From the NCBI GenBank assembly GCA_002344975.1, contig DDUV01000065.1:33419-43383 (forward strand): 9,965 nt of DNA, in the 5' to 3' direction. This document shows, in pieces, positions 1-7,283 of this stretch; position 1 is the first letter of the stretch, and each line of letters starts with the position of its first letter. This DNA is from Saprospiraceae bacterium UBA2329 (GTDB taxonomy: Bacteria; Bacteroidota; Bacteroidia; Chitinophagales; Saprospiraceae). Under the pieces are notes generated by a model. It was not told where the DNA came from. It searched no databases and saw only the letters and a program-made list of their open reading frames with translations. The translations under genes were made by a program, and so were the position numbers.

Positions 1-8
1 TCTAATCC

Positions 9-40
9 TTTGGCCTAAAGAAAATGAACATTTATTTTTG
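9..40 (+). promoter_or_regulatory. Bacteroidota-type promoter of crtY
   Basis: TTTG lies at 9-12 and TATTTTTG at 33-40, separated by 20 bases. This fits the Bacteroidota primary sigma factor consensus (TTTG at -33, TAnnTTTG at -7) without mismatch. Transcription would start at about 44-48, leaving a leader of only a few bases before ATG 52, or about 13-17 bases before ATG 61. No Shine-Dalgarno sequence is visible, as is common in this phylum. The element match is seen; activity is inferred. Confidence 0.6.
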
Positions 41-51
41 CCCCACTACAA

Positions 52-1209
52 ATGCCTGATATGCAAACGCATTATGACTACATAGTGAGCGGCGGCGGCG
101 CGGCGGGGCTGAGTTGGGTACACCGCTTGCTGCACTCCTCGCTCAAAGACCGGCGGGTGCTGATATTAGAACCAGACACCAAAGACCGCAACGACCGCAC
201 CTGGTGTTTTTGGGAGCGCGAGCCTGGCCCTTTTGAGCATATTGTGCATCATCAATGGCGGCGGCTGTGGTTTCATCAGGGCGATTTTTCGAGACTGTTG
301 GACATAAATCCTTATGTGTACAAGGTCATTCGCGGCATTGATTTTTACAAAGAGTTGAAGGCGGTATTGGCCGGTTTCCCGAATGTGGAGTGGCGGCATG
401 AACTGGTGGAGGAACTGCGCAATACGGGCGCGGGTGTGGAAGTGAAGGCCGGCGGATGGCTGTACAGCGCCGATTGGTGCATCAACAGCGTGTATCGCGG
501 GCCGGCTCCCGACAAACAAAAACTGAACTACTTGGACCAGCATTTTCGCGGCTGGTTTGTGCGCGCTGAAAGCGATGTTTTCGATCCCGGAGTGGCTACG
601 ATGATGGACTTCCGTACGCCACAGGAGGGCGAGTTTCGGTTCTTGTACGTCTTGCCGTTTTCGACTAAGGAGGCTCTGGTGGAGGTGGCTATTTTTTCCA
701 ATCAGCATTTGGAGGCGGCGGGCTACGACGAGATTTTGGCCCGCTACATGCGCGAGCACCTGCCGCAGGCCGGAGGCTATGAAGTGACGGAAACCGAGCA
801 GGGCAATATTCCGATGACGGATTTTGATTTTCCCCGGCAGGAGGGGCGCATTGTCAACATCGGCATGGCCGGCGGCGATACCCGCGCCTCGACGGGATAT
901 ACTTTTTGGAACATACAGCAGCGGGTGGATGGCATGGTGCGGCAATTGGAGCAGCAAGGCCGGATGACGGACGACGAACCCTGGGCGCGCCGCCGCTCGC
1001 GCCGCTACGACACGCTGATGCTGCATGTGTTGGAGCGTGGGCTGCACCCCGGCGACGAGCTGTTTCGGCAATTGTTTGAACGCAATCCCAGCCCGCGCCT
1101 GCTGGCTTTTTTGAACGCGGAAACGACGCTGCCGCAGGAACTGGCGCTGATGTCCACTACGCCGATAGGTAAGTTTTTGGCGGCGCTGGCGGGGGAGATG
1201 AGGAGGTAA
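52..1209 (+). CDS. crtY: Lycopene beta-cyclase, CrtY family
   Basis: A flavoprotein-type cyclase that closes the end groups of lycopene into beta-ionone rings, giving beta-carotene; it acts at the membrane in carotenoid biosynthesis. The 385-aa product has the usual length. Residues 9-21 hold the Rossmann dinucleotide-binding segment with GGGAAGLS, and E40 ends the second beta strand, where it would contact the cofactor ribose. NDRTWCFWE (47-55) is a hallmark of bacterial CrtY. FLYVLPFS is followed by LVEVAIFS; its E211 sits where the family's catalytic acid is expected, although the usual second acidic residue of LVED-type sequences is V here. GNIPMTDF (251-258) and GMAGG...ASTGYTF (271-285) are further cyclase motifs. 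ATG 52 is taken as the start; ATG 61, three codons on, is equally possible given the very short leader. No other carotenoid gene is in the window. Beta rather than other ring specificity is inferred from the family. Confidence 0.93.
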   Translation: MPDMQTHYDYIVSGGGAAGLSWVHRLLHSSLKDRRVLILEPDTKDRNDRTWCFWEREPGPFEHIVHHQWRRLWFHQGDFSRLLDINPYVYKVIRGIDFYKELKAVLAGFPNVEWRHELVEELRNTGAGVEVKAGGWLYSADWCINSVYRGPAPDKQKLNYLDQHFRGWFVRAESDVFDPGVATMMDFRTPQEGEFRFLYVLPFSTKEALVEVAIFSNQHLEAAGYDEILARYMREHLPQAGGYEVTETEQGNIPMTDFDFPRQEGRIVNIGMAGGDTRASTGYTFWNIQQRVDGMVRQLEQQGRMTDDEPWARRRSRRYDTLMLHVLERGLHPGDELFRQLFERNPSPRLLAFLNAETTLPQELALMSTTPIGKFLAALAGEMRR

Positions 1210-1277
1210 GTTCATGCGCGGCGATAAATTGGGCGACTGCCCTGCATTGCCCCTGTCAACCAAACAATCTACGGCGC

Positions 1278-1338
1278 TAAAAAATATTTTTAAAAAATAT
1301 GGATAAAAAACTTGCGCGGTTCGTTTTTTTTTTTTTTT
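1278..1338 (+). terminator. AT-rich tract with possible weak terminator after crtY
   Basis: A 10-bp direct repeat TAAAAAATAT occurs at 1278-1287 and 1291-1300. After it comes AAAAAAC (1305-1311), an 11-base loop, and GTTTTTT (1323-1329) running into an uninterrupted T15 tract (1324-1338). An A-tract/T-tract stem of 7 bp could act as a weak intrinsic terminator for crtY. The stem is almost all A-T, so termination is inferred and uncertain. The T15 run is also a candidate slippage site. Confidence 0.35.
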
Positions 1339-1395
1339 GTTTTGCAGTGTTGTTCAGAATTATTCTTTAACCCGCGAGGCTACAGGCCATGTGCA

Positions 1396-1447
1396 TAGTG
1401 AAGGGGTGACTTAGTCAGGATATAGCCCCGTAGTCACCCCTTCACTA
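1396..1447. repeat. Dispersed palindromic repeat, copy 1
   Basis: The left arm TAGTGAAGGGGTGACT (1396-1411) and right arm AGTCACCCCTTCACTA (1432-1447) are perfect reverse complements over 16 bp, around a 20-base loop. A second copy with identical arms and an unrelated loop is at 9519-9569. It ends 41 bases before the lipoprotein start codon. It has no adjacent T tract, so it does not look like a standard terminator. It may be a REP-like or MITE-like element or an operator. Confidence 0.95.
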
Positions 1448-1488
1448 AACTCACAGGGACTAAAAGCCCGCAACAACCAGTTAAACAC

Positions 1489-2319
1489 ATGAAAAAAAGC
1501 ACACTCTTGCCGCTGCTATGCCTCGCCGCCGCCCTGCCCCTGCTGTGGACCGGCTGCAAAAAAGACCCGCCCTGCGACGACCCACTCAATCCCGAATGCC
1601 CGAATTATGACAGGTGCCTGACCGTGCCGAAAACGAATGCAGAGTTTATAGTGACAGACTGGACCACACCTAACGAAATACCCCTACCATATAGAGATAC
1701 CATTCCGGTAGCCAGCTCCGTGAGGGTAGAATTTCGGGCTGCCGACCGCAATATGAGCCGGTATGAATGGAGAATCGGCAGCGATCCCAGGGTGTTTACA
1801 GATACTTCATTTTATCTGATATTCGATAATGTCTCCGGCTGGATCAATTTTTCTTTAACCACTTACAATGACAAAGCGGATGCTACCTGCCACCCCGGCG
1901 ATAGCGGAAAAATAACGGTAAACAAAGCCTATTATTTCAAGAGATACACCTATGAAACGGACGAAGATTTCGTGGCCGAGTACCCCATATTCGGCACCTA
2001 TCTGGGGGCTGATGTAGAAAGTCCGCAGGATACTTTTCAGGTGACGATTGATCATTGGACCCAATCCTTGTACAGACACACATGTATCGTCAATTTGCCC
2101 AGGGGATGTAGCCGTCTTTGCAACGCTGCTTATTTCAATACTCACTTTTTCGTGGCTTATGCCTTGCTGCCCCCGCATCCGGATGATTTGTTGTGCGCCT
2201 CTCCCAACAGGGTATTCGCCGAACTAATGCCCGACAATAAGACCATAGAAATCAACTACGAGTTTACGTCCGGCGGGCAATTGGTAAAGCGAAAATGGAA
2301 AGGAACGAAGCTGTACTAA
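1489..2319 (+). CDS. Exported lipoprotein of unknown function
   Basis: A 276-aa product with a lipoprotein signal: K2-K3, a hydrophobic stretch 5-20, then W-T-G-C with C23 as the expected lipidated cysteine. W at the -3 position is unusual, but T-G-C followed by K-K-D is typical of Bacteroidota lipoproteins. A Pro/Asp/Cys-rich linker follows (C29, C37, C43, with DPLNPECPNYDRC). About residues 75-145 have the strand pattern of a PKD-like Ig fold (YEWRIG, then FYLIFD, INFSLTTYN). About residues 165-276 look like a second beta-rich domain beginning FGTYLG, perhaps lipocalin-like. No catalytic motif is seen. It is probably anchored in the outer membrane and perhaps surface-exposed; a carbohydrate or protein binding role is only a guess. 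It is separated from both neighbours by structured spacers and is probably transcribed alone. ATG 1489 is chosen because the signal peptide starts there. Confidence 0.85.
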   Translation: MKKSTLLPLLCLAAALPLLWTGCKKDPPCDDPLNPECPNYDRCLTVPKTNAEFIVTDWTTPNEIPLPYRDTIPVASSVRVEFRAADRNMSRYEWRIGSDPRVFTDTSFYLIFDNVSGWINFSLTTYNDKADATCHPGDSGKITVNKAYYFKRYTYETDEDFVAEYPIFGTYLGADVESPQDTFQVTIDHWTQSLYRHTCIVNLPRGCSRLCNAAYFNTHFFVAYALLPPHPDDLLCASPNRVFAELMPDNKTIEINYEFTSGGQLVKRKWKGTKLY

Positions 2320-2386
2320 TCTCCGCTATTTTAAGTCTGCATTACTGATTCGGCATTCGAACCGCAGCCACACTAATTGCGGGTGT

Positions 2387-2423
2387 CGCTTCATTCGTCG
2401 CAATTGCTCTCGCGACGAAAGCG
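2387..2423 (+). terminator. Hairpin downstream of the lipoprotein gene
   Basis: TTCGTCGC (2394-2401) pairs perfectly with GCGACGAA (2412-2419) around a 10-base loop. After a 3-base bulge, CGCT (2387-2390) pairs with AGCG (2420-2423). It lies 68 bases after the lipoprotein stop and 44 bases before the next start. The downstream sequence is only moderately T-rich, so the terminator role is tentative; a 5' leader structure of the next gene is also possible. Confidence 0.4.
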
Positions 2424-2466
2424 CCCTCTTATTGCCTATTTATTCACTTCATAAACCATCATTACT

Positions 2467-4869
2467 ATGTTTGGAAAAACTACTCTGATTGCGGCAGCCT
2501 GCCTGCTGCTGCATCTGGCTACTGCATCTGCGCAGTATTGCCCCGGCAATCCCGACGGAACTTCCTCTTTCAACTGGACTGCGGAAAGTTGGGATGTATG
2601 GATTCGGCCCAATGCCACCCTCTCGCCTGTGCTTACGCAACTTCGCTCTCCCTTTCATCCTTCTACCCCTCTCGGTCAGCCCAACGTTCGGCACTTAGAG
2701 GCATCTGCCGGTATGGGTGATTACATACCCGGGGACGGATGGGTGTTATTAACACAGGCGATGGGGCTTTCTCAAAGCGATAACATCACCTTCCCGCAAT
2801 TTGTACTTTACAACCGCTTCGAGTCCAAACTGCGTTATTTTGTCTATTTGGCAGGCGTGGCGCAGGCAAACGATGTTGAAGTGGTAGTGTCCTTCGACAG
2901 AGATGGTACTGAAACGCATATAAGCGCCGCATTGGAACACGCTTTTACCCCTATGGACGTAGTGGAGAATTATAGCGACAAGCGAATTCTCATCACCGTA
3001 CCCAATTCCGGTTTCGAGATACATGGAGTATGGGCCATGGCCGACATCCCGATCGCTTATGACCCTTGCACCTGTCGGTTTCCATCTGCATTGCGAATAG
3101 GTACAAAGACCAATTCTTATTCCAATTTGAATTTCACGCTTGACGGCGGCGGCGATATCACCCAGGTCATAAGCGCACCTTCCGGTGGAGGTTCGGGAAG
3201 CTCTGTGCTCAATGCAGGCAGACGTTTCGCCAATGTGACGGGGAGTATCAATACGGGCATTTCCAAAGGCGTTTCGGCTTACAAAACCGCTGGAGAATTG
3301 GCAGCAGTGGCGGAAAAGCTCATGCTGGCCTCTGCCAATAGAAAACTGAATTCAAATTTACTCAGTACGCTCAATACCATTTCCGGTATCAGCGTCAATT
3401 CCGTCACGGGCATCTCCTCCGCACAGGCCAACTTTTTGAGTCAGGCAACCAATTTGCTACCCGGTCAGGCGGATGCCATCCATCAGCTTTTTCCTAAAAA
3501 AGTGCCGACTGAATTGGTGCCCGACTGGTTGAAAACAGCCATACCATTTGCCAGCTCGGCCTTCGTGCTGCTCGATTTTATCATCGGCGGCGGCAAAAGC
3601 ACGCCACCCCAGCCCATGCACTTCAATGCGGATTTTAGTTTTAAGGGAGAAGGAATAATAAGCCAGTCTCAAAATCAAACGTCGGTCGAATTTTACACAC
3701 CCGGCAGCAATTACACGGGGCAGACTTCACAAGCCCGACGCCCCATTTATAACCGTACACTGGGCATCCTCAACGTGGTAGAGCAGCCGGTGATGATGCT
3801 GGCCGTGCAGCCCGATGTCGAAAACCCATATCCCGATGCTCCTCAGATACGTTTTCAGTCAAAAAGTTCGCTCAAATTGGCAGCGCCATTGCGATATGCC
3901 CTGAATCCTGCATCAGGTTTGAATCTTCAAGATATCCGGGGCGCCCTTTATTTTTCCTGTAACACCGCATCCAATCAACGAATACATGAAGGTCTCATTC
4001 AGGAAGAGCCAGGGGTATGGAGAACACCTTACATGCCTTTATCTTGCTTGGAAAACTATTCCACCTTTTTCACGATCAATTGGCCAACTTATGAGGGATA
4101 CATACCTAATTTGGGTACAGGTTGCACCGACATCCAGCTCCACCTCGTAGCCAAGCTCACTTCCCCCGTAGGGAAAGAAACCGCCTGGGCCGCCCGCTAC
4201 CGGGTCAACACCGCACCCGCGCCCTACACTTATGAAAACACGCCGCCCAATCCCTACCTCAATGTGCAGGAAACCGTAGAAGTACCCTCTATTCAGGACA
4301 TCATCAACGGCAATTTTCAATCATGGAATCCGGTGGTGGTAACAAACGACATTGTGGTCACGGGAGGGGCAGTGGAAAACTACCTCAACAGCATCAACGC
4401 GGTGAGAGATCATCAAGATGTTTTGATACAGCAGTTTGTCCGGGGCCAAGTCATCAAAGCGCCCGTCAAGTTTGACCTCGCTCCCAACTGCGGCTCCAAC
4501 CCGCCGGTAGATGCCGATTGGCTGAGTAGTTTCTGCGCCACCCCAAACCGCTACAACCCCATTCTGGCGCTCAGAACCCCGTCTGAAGAAGAAGAGCCGG
4601 TGGTAGCGCATAAACTGAACCTTTCCGTAGCCCCCAATCCCACCGGCGATGCCACGCTGCTGAAATACAATCTCCTGGAAGCCGGGTCGGTGAGCATCGT
4701 ACTGAGCGACTACACCGGACGGAGGTTGGCCGAACTGCATACTGCATCGGAGCAGGCAGCGGGCGAGTACCAGTTGTTGATCCCATTAGATCGTTACGCG
4801 CCGGGCATCTATGTAGTGACGGTGGCTCGCCCCTCCGGCAAAGACAGCCTCCGGGTGGTGAAGCATTGA
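2467..4869 (+). CDS. Large secreted protein with T9SS type A sorting domain
   Basis: An 800-aa product exported by Sec and then by the type IX secretion system to the cell surface or medium. A signal peptide occupies residues 1-22 (hydrophobic core 7-18, cleavage expected after A-S-A22). Residues 717-800 form a C-terminal sorting domain: APNPTGDATLLKY, then LSDYTGRRL, GEYQLLIPL, YAPGIYVVTV and a basic end SLRVVKH. An acidic EEEE linker precedes it. The N-terminal part (24-200) is beta-rich with DYIPGDGWVLL (85-95) and FVLYNRF...LRYFVY (112-127), patterns I associate from memory with uncharacterised Bacteroidota secreted proteins. A Gly/Ser linker (239-246) leads to an Ala/Ser-rich, probably helical segment (about 248-355) and a hydrophobic stretch, I359 to G375, ending in a GGGK turn. 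About residues 385-700 are again beta-rich. No enzyme motif was recognised, so function is unknown. The gene ends in tandem stops TGA-TAA and is probably monocistronic. Confidence 0.92.
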   Translation: MFGKTTLIAAACLLLHLATASAQYCPGNPDGTSSFNWTAESWDVWIRPNATLSPVLTQLRSPFHPSTPLGQPNVRHLEASAGMGDYIPGDGWVLLTQAMGLSQSDNITFPQFVLYNRFESKLRYFVYLAGVAQANDVEVVVSFDRDGTETHISAALEHAFTPMDVVENYSDKRILITVPNSGFEIHGVWAMADIPIAYDPCTCRFPSALRIGTKTNSYSNLNFTLDGGGDITQVISAPSGGGSGSSVLNAGRRFANVTGSINTGISKGVSAYKTAGELAAVAEKLMLASANRKLNSNLLSTLNTISGISVNSVTGISSAQANFLSQATNLLPGQADAIHQLFPKKVPTELVPDWLKTAIPFASSAFVLLDFIIGGGKSTPPQPMHFNADFSFKGEGIISQSQNQTSVEFYTPGSNYTGQTSQARRPIYNRTLGILNVVEQPVMMLAVQPDVENPYPDAPQIRFQSKSSLKLAAPLRYALNPASGLNLQDIRGALYFSCNTASNQRIHEGLIQEEPGVWRTPYMPLSCLENYSTFFTINWPTYEGYIPNLGTGCTDIQLHLVAKLTSPVGKETAWAARYRVNTAPAPYTYENTPPNPYLNVQETVEVPSIQDIINGNFQSWNPVVVTNDIVVTGGAVENYLNSINAVRDHQDVLIQQFVRGQVIKAPVKFDLAPNCGSNPPVDADWLSSFCATPNRYNPILALRTPSEEEEPVVAHKLNLSVAPNPTGDATLLKYNLLEAGSVSIVLSDYTGRRLAELHTASEQAAGEYQLLIPLDRYAPGIYVVTVARPSGKDSLRVVKH

Positions 4870-4878
4870 TAAACAGGC

Positions 4879-4913
4879 AGGTGAGGCGGTGGCTTCGAGT
4901 TATAGCCTCGCCT
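4879..4913 (+). terminator. Hairpin after the T9SS-protein gene
   Basis: AGGTGAGGC (4879-4887) pairs with GCCTCGCCT (4905-4913) over 9 bp, including one G-T wobble, around a 17-base loop, starting 10 bases after the TGA stop. No T run follows, so an intrinsic terminator is uncertain. It lies directly before the inverted-repeat element at 4919-5036. Confidence 0.35.
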
Positions 4914-4918
4914 ACTCA

Positions 4919-5036
4919 TTTATACTCGATAGCCAGTGGTTTGCGAATTTTAGTTTTTGCAAACCACTGGTTATCAGTTATCCAGATGAAAAATGGTTTA
5001 TATTTTTTCGCAAACCATTTTTTATCGGGTATAAAA
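4919..5036. repeat. Compound palindromic element of four related units
   Basis: Two hairpins stand in tandem. Hairpin 1 has arms GATAGCCAGTGGTTTGC (4928-4944) and GCAAACCACTGGTTATC (4959-4975), with one wobble in 17 bp. Hairpin 2 has arms GATGAAAAATGGTTT (4985-4999) and AAACCATTTTTTATC (5012-5026), with one wobble in 15 bp. The outer edges TTTATACTCGATA (4919-4931) and TATCGGGTATAAA (5023-5035) are inverted copies with one mismatch. Read outward to inward, all four arms share the pattern GATR, about five variable bases, then TGGTTT, so the element is forward-reverse-forward-reverse copies of one unit. It fills most of the spacer before the next gene. Its role is unknown. Confidence 0.85.
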
Positions 5037-5110
5037 AAATCACAGCCTTCAATAATACTTTTCCCCTGCTCAGGCGTTTACGGGGCGCATCACACGCAAC
5101 CATACGCCTT

Positions 5111-6874
5111 ATGAAAATACATAGCCTTATCATCGGTATCACGCTCTTTTTGTGCATGGCAGCCACTCCGGCATTGCAGGCCCAGACCGCCGAAAAAGCA
5201 TTGGACAAGTTGGAAAAATCGCGCATGGACAACTGGCCCCCGCAGCGCATACACAGCCGCAGTTCGCTGGGGTACGCCCTGCAATTGGTGTTCAAAAGAC
5301 ATGCGGAATTTTGCGGGTTCAAAATCAAAGAAGAGGGACGGGATTTTGTGCCGCCCGATGCCGCCCGTTTCCTGGGCCGCCGTACCCTGCGCACGCCGGT
5401 TGAAACAGCCGATATTGCCGGCGGCGGGCTGCTGTTCTACATTTTTCACGAACAGGAACGGAGCATACCCTTTTCGAGTCTCCGTTTTTCACCCTCCAGG
5501 GTAATGCGCATGCCGGGGATGCCACAGCCCTTCGCCATCAGTCCGGACGAAAACTTCGACGCATTTATCCTCACCAAAACCTGCGGAGGCTACCTCAAAT
5601 CCTCTTTGGATGCGGGCATTGAACCGCCTTATTCTTCCTTCAAAGCAGCATTGGATACCGACAGCCGCCGCGAATCGTCGGTGATGGCGCTTTCCGGCTC
5701 CTTTCTCTCGCCCCTGCGCGTAGCCCTCGACGGCAACGACCGCCGCACCGCCGAGGCCATGATGAAGCTGTGGCAATTTTACAGAGACAACCCCGAGTAT
5801 GTAGGCCGGGCTTACTACCTGCGCGAGTTTCAGGGCGTGATGATCAAACATATTTCTACTGCCGAGGAAAATGCCCGCATCGAATCGGAGGGCGCTTTCA
5901 ACCTCAGCGGCCCCATTCCGGCCAAGCTCAAGGCGGCGTTCAGCGCGGGCGTGTCCCGGCAAAGCTCGTTTTCGGGCACCGATTGGCAAACGATCCTTTA
6001 TGCCGATTTCGACGCTGCCTACCGCCGCGAAAGCCTCTTCGCGCCTCTGCCTTCTCCTGCCGACATCCGCCGCTACTTTGAAAGCATTCGCCCCATGGCC
6101 TATTTGGACGGCAACAGCAAAGCGCTGGCCGAGGGCGTGCCTTTTCTGCATGTGGCGGAATTGCCCGGAGTACCCACTGAGATGACCGCTCAGTTTTGGG
6201 AGTTGGAAAGCGTGGCGCCGGGCAGTTTCGACAACACACCGGTACTCGATGCCGGCCAATACACCAAAGGCGAGCAATACGGCTGCCGTTTTTCGCTCTC
6301 CGGCAGACCCGCCCGCAGCCATTTCAATCCTTACGACGGGCAAGGTTCGGGCATCGCGCGGCTGTCTTACGTCATCAGGAGCCGGCAGCCGGTGGGCGGC
6401 GAGTACATCCGCATTCAGATAGACTCCGAAACGCCCGTCAGCATTCATCCGCTGGCGCAGGTAGGCAGGGGCGAGTTCGATTTGGGCAAAAAAGAAAACC
6501 GCCGCTTTGCCGTACAATGGAAAATGGTGATAGAAGTGGAAGATGCCGACAATCCGGTGGACTTCACGGTAGCGCCGATGTTGGACAAAATTGAACTCCG
6601 CAATGCCGACGGTATGCTGCCCATCCGCGTGGCCGATGTGCTACCCGATGCCTCGCGCCGCAGGTTTCACGTCGTCCTCGAATCTGAGGAAACCTGGCCT
6701 TTAGAACGCATCAACGACAACGATCTTCAACCCTATCGCCTGCAAATGGACATACACCTCAAAAGCCGCCGCGCCGATACCTTCGCCGTCAGGCCGGTGC
6801 AGGGCGTCGTTTATCTGCCGGCCATCCGCCCCGAAGCGCCCGCAACGATGCCGACGGAGGGTGGGGGCAGGTAG
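5111..6874 (+). CDS. Exported protein of unknown function
   Basis: The 587-aa product starts with a clear Sec signal peptide: MKIHSL, a hydrophobic core 6-18, and cleavage expected after L-Q-A24. The reading frame stays open upstream to 4889, but that extension would translate the palindromic element and bury the signal peptide, so ATG 5111 is preferred. The mature part has no family I recognise. Residues about 158-300 are mixed and partly helical, with C158-GGYLKSSLDAG, RRESSVMALSGSFLSPL and the FYRDNPEYVGRAYYLREF segment. Residues about 400-520 are beta-rich. The C-terminus is Pro/Gly-rich (EAPATMPTEGGGR) with no T9SS sorting domain, so the protein is likely periplasmic or outer-membrane associated. 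The stop codon TAG falls on the first bases of the repeat mosaic that follows, so the last residues may have been changed by repeat insertion. It is probably a single-gene unit. Confidence 0.8.
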   Translation: MKIHSLIIGITLFLCMAATPALQAQTAEKALDKLEKSRMDNWPPQRIHSRSSLGYALQLVFKRHAEFCGFKIKEEGRDFVPPDAARFLGRRTLRTPVETADIAGGGLLFYIFHEQERSIPFSSLRFSPSRVMRMPGMPQPFAISPDENFDAFILTKTCGGYLKSSLDAGIEPPYSSFKAALDTDSRRESSVMALSGSFLSPLRVALDGNDRRTAEAMMKLWQFYRDNPEYVGRAYYLREFQGVMIKHISTAEENARIESEGAFNLSGPIPAKLKAAFSAGVSRQSSFSGTDWQTILYADFDAAYRRESLFAPLPSPADIRRYFESIRPMAYLDGNSKALAEGVPFLHVAELPGVPTEMTAQFWELESVAPGSFDNTPVLDAGQYTKGEQYGCRFSLSGRPARSHFNPYDGQGSGIARLSYVIRSRQPVGGEYIRIQIDSETPVSIHPLAQVGRGEFDLGKKENRRFAVQWKMVIEVEDADNPVDFTVAPMLDKIELRNADGMLPIRVADVLPDASRRRFHVVLESEETWPLERINDNDLQPYRLQMDIHLKSRRADTFAVRPVQGVVYLPAIRPEAPATMPTEGGGR

Positions 6875-7217
6875 GAACGGCTGCTGGCTGTTAGCTGCTG
6901 GCCACAAGCCTCAAGCCGCGTTTCCCTCTCGTTCGCGGGATTTCGCGTGTTTCGCGTTGATTCGCGTTAAAGATTTTGACGTTCCGGCAGGAACGGGGTT
7001 CGCGTTTCGGGTTCAAGGTTTCGGGTTTCGGGTTGGGACGGCCGATGGCCGCAAGCCGTAAGTTGCACACTCTACGCTTTGCACTCCGCGCCACGGCGCG
7101 GTCACCGCCTACTGGTTTCGGGCTCAAGATTTCGGGTAGGGACGGCTGCTGGCTACAAGCTGCAAGCCGCGCTTAGCACCGCACACCGAATACCGCCTAC
7201 CGCCCACTGGTTCCGGG
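6872..7217. repeat. Intergenic mosaic of degenerate short-period repeats
   Basis: No gene is supported in the 409 bases between 6874 and 7284; most of it is repeats. TAGG(A/G)ACGGCTGCTGGCT occurs at 6872 and 7137, with a diverged copy at about 7035. TTCGCG recurs at 6932, 6942, 6951 and 6961, every 9-10 bases. A block of about 55 bases beginning GTTTCGGG, then TCAAG, then GGGACGGC, occurs at 7004-7058 and again at 7115-7168. ACCGCC(T/C)ACTGG occurs at 7104 and 7199. Heptads of the form NNNACCG run over 7175-7202, and a fifth, CCCACTG (7203-7209), has drifted. The small open frames across this stretch are repeat translations. Confidence 0.8.
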
Positions 7218-7283
7218 TTGGAAATTCTCTCCCTATTTTCAAAAACTCCATACATTTAAGGCCAAATTAAAACACTTGCCTGT

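Noticed and set aside
1231..1242. GGGC-GACT-GCCC mini-hairpin after crtY
   Set aside because: Only four base pairs and no T tract; not a convincing terminator.
166..1263. Long minus-strand open frame (365 codons) opposite crtY
   Set aside because: It lies opposite a clear lycopene cyclase; its translation is Arg/His/Gln-rich without motifs, as expected from antisense of GC-rich codons.
1341..1368. TTTG ... TATTCTTT as promoter of the lipoprotein gene
   Set aside because: Two mismatches in the -7 element and a 16-base spacing that is too short for the consensus.
4919..5036. CRISPR array
   Set aside because: The units alternate in orientation and spacing is irregular; no equal-length unique spacers and no cas genes.
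5056..5063. TACTTTTC as -7 element for the 587-aa protein gene
   Set aside because: Last base mismatches and no TTTG is found at -33; too weak to annotate.
4889..5110. N-terminal extension of the 587-aa protein starting at ATG 4889
   Set aside because: It would translate the hairpin element and place the signal peptide 75 residues inside the protein.
5489..6517. Minus-strand open frame of 342 codons opposite the 587-aa exported protein
   Set aside because: No signal, domain or motif; low-complexity Ala/Arg/Gly composition. The plus-strand frame has a signal peptide and normal composition.
6861..7270. Several 60-80-codon frames between the exported protein and the acetyltransferase
   Set aside because: They are translations of short-period repeats, with Gly/Phe/Arg periodicity and no start context.
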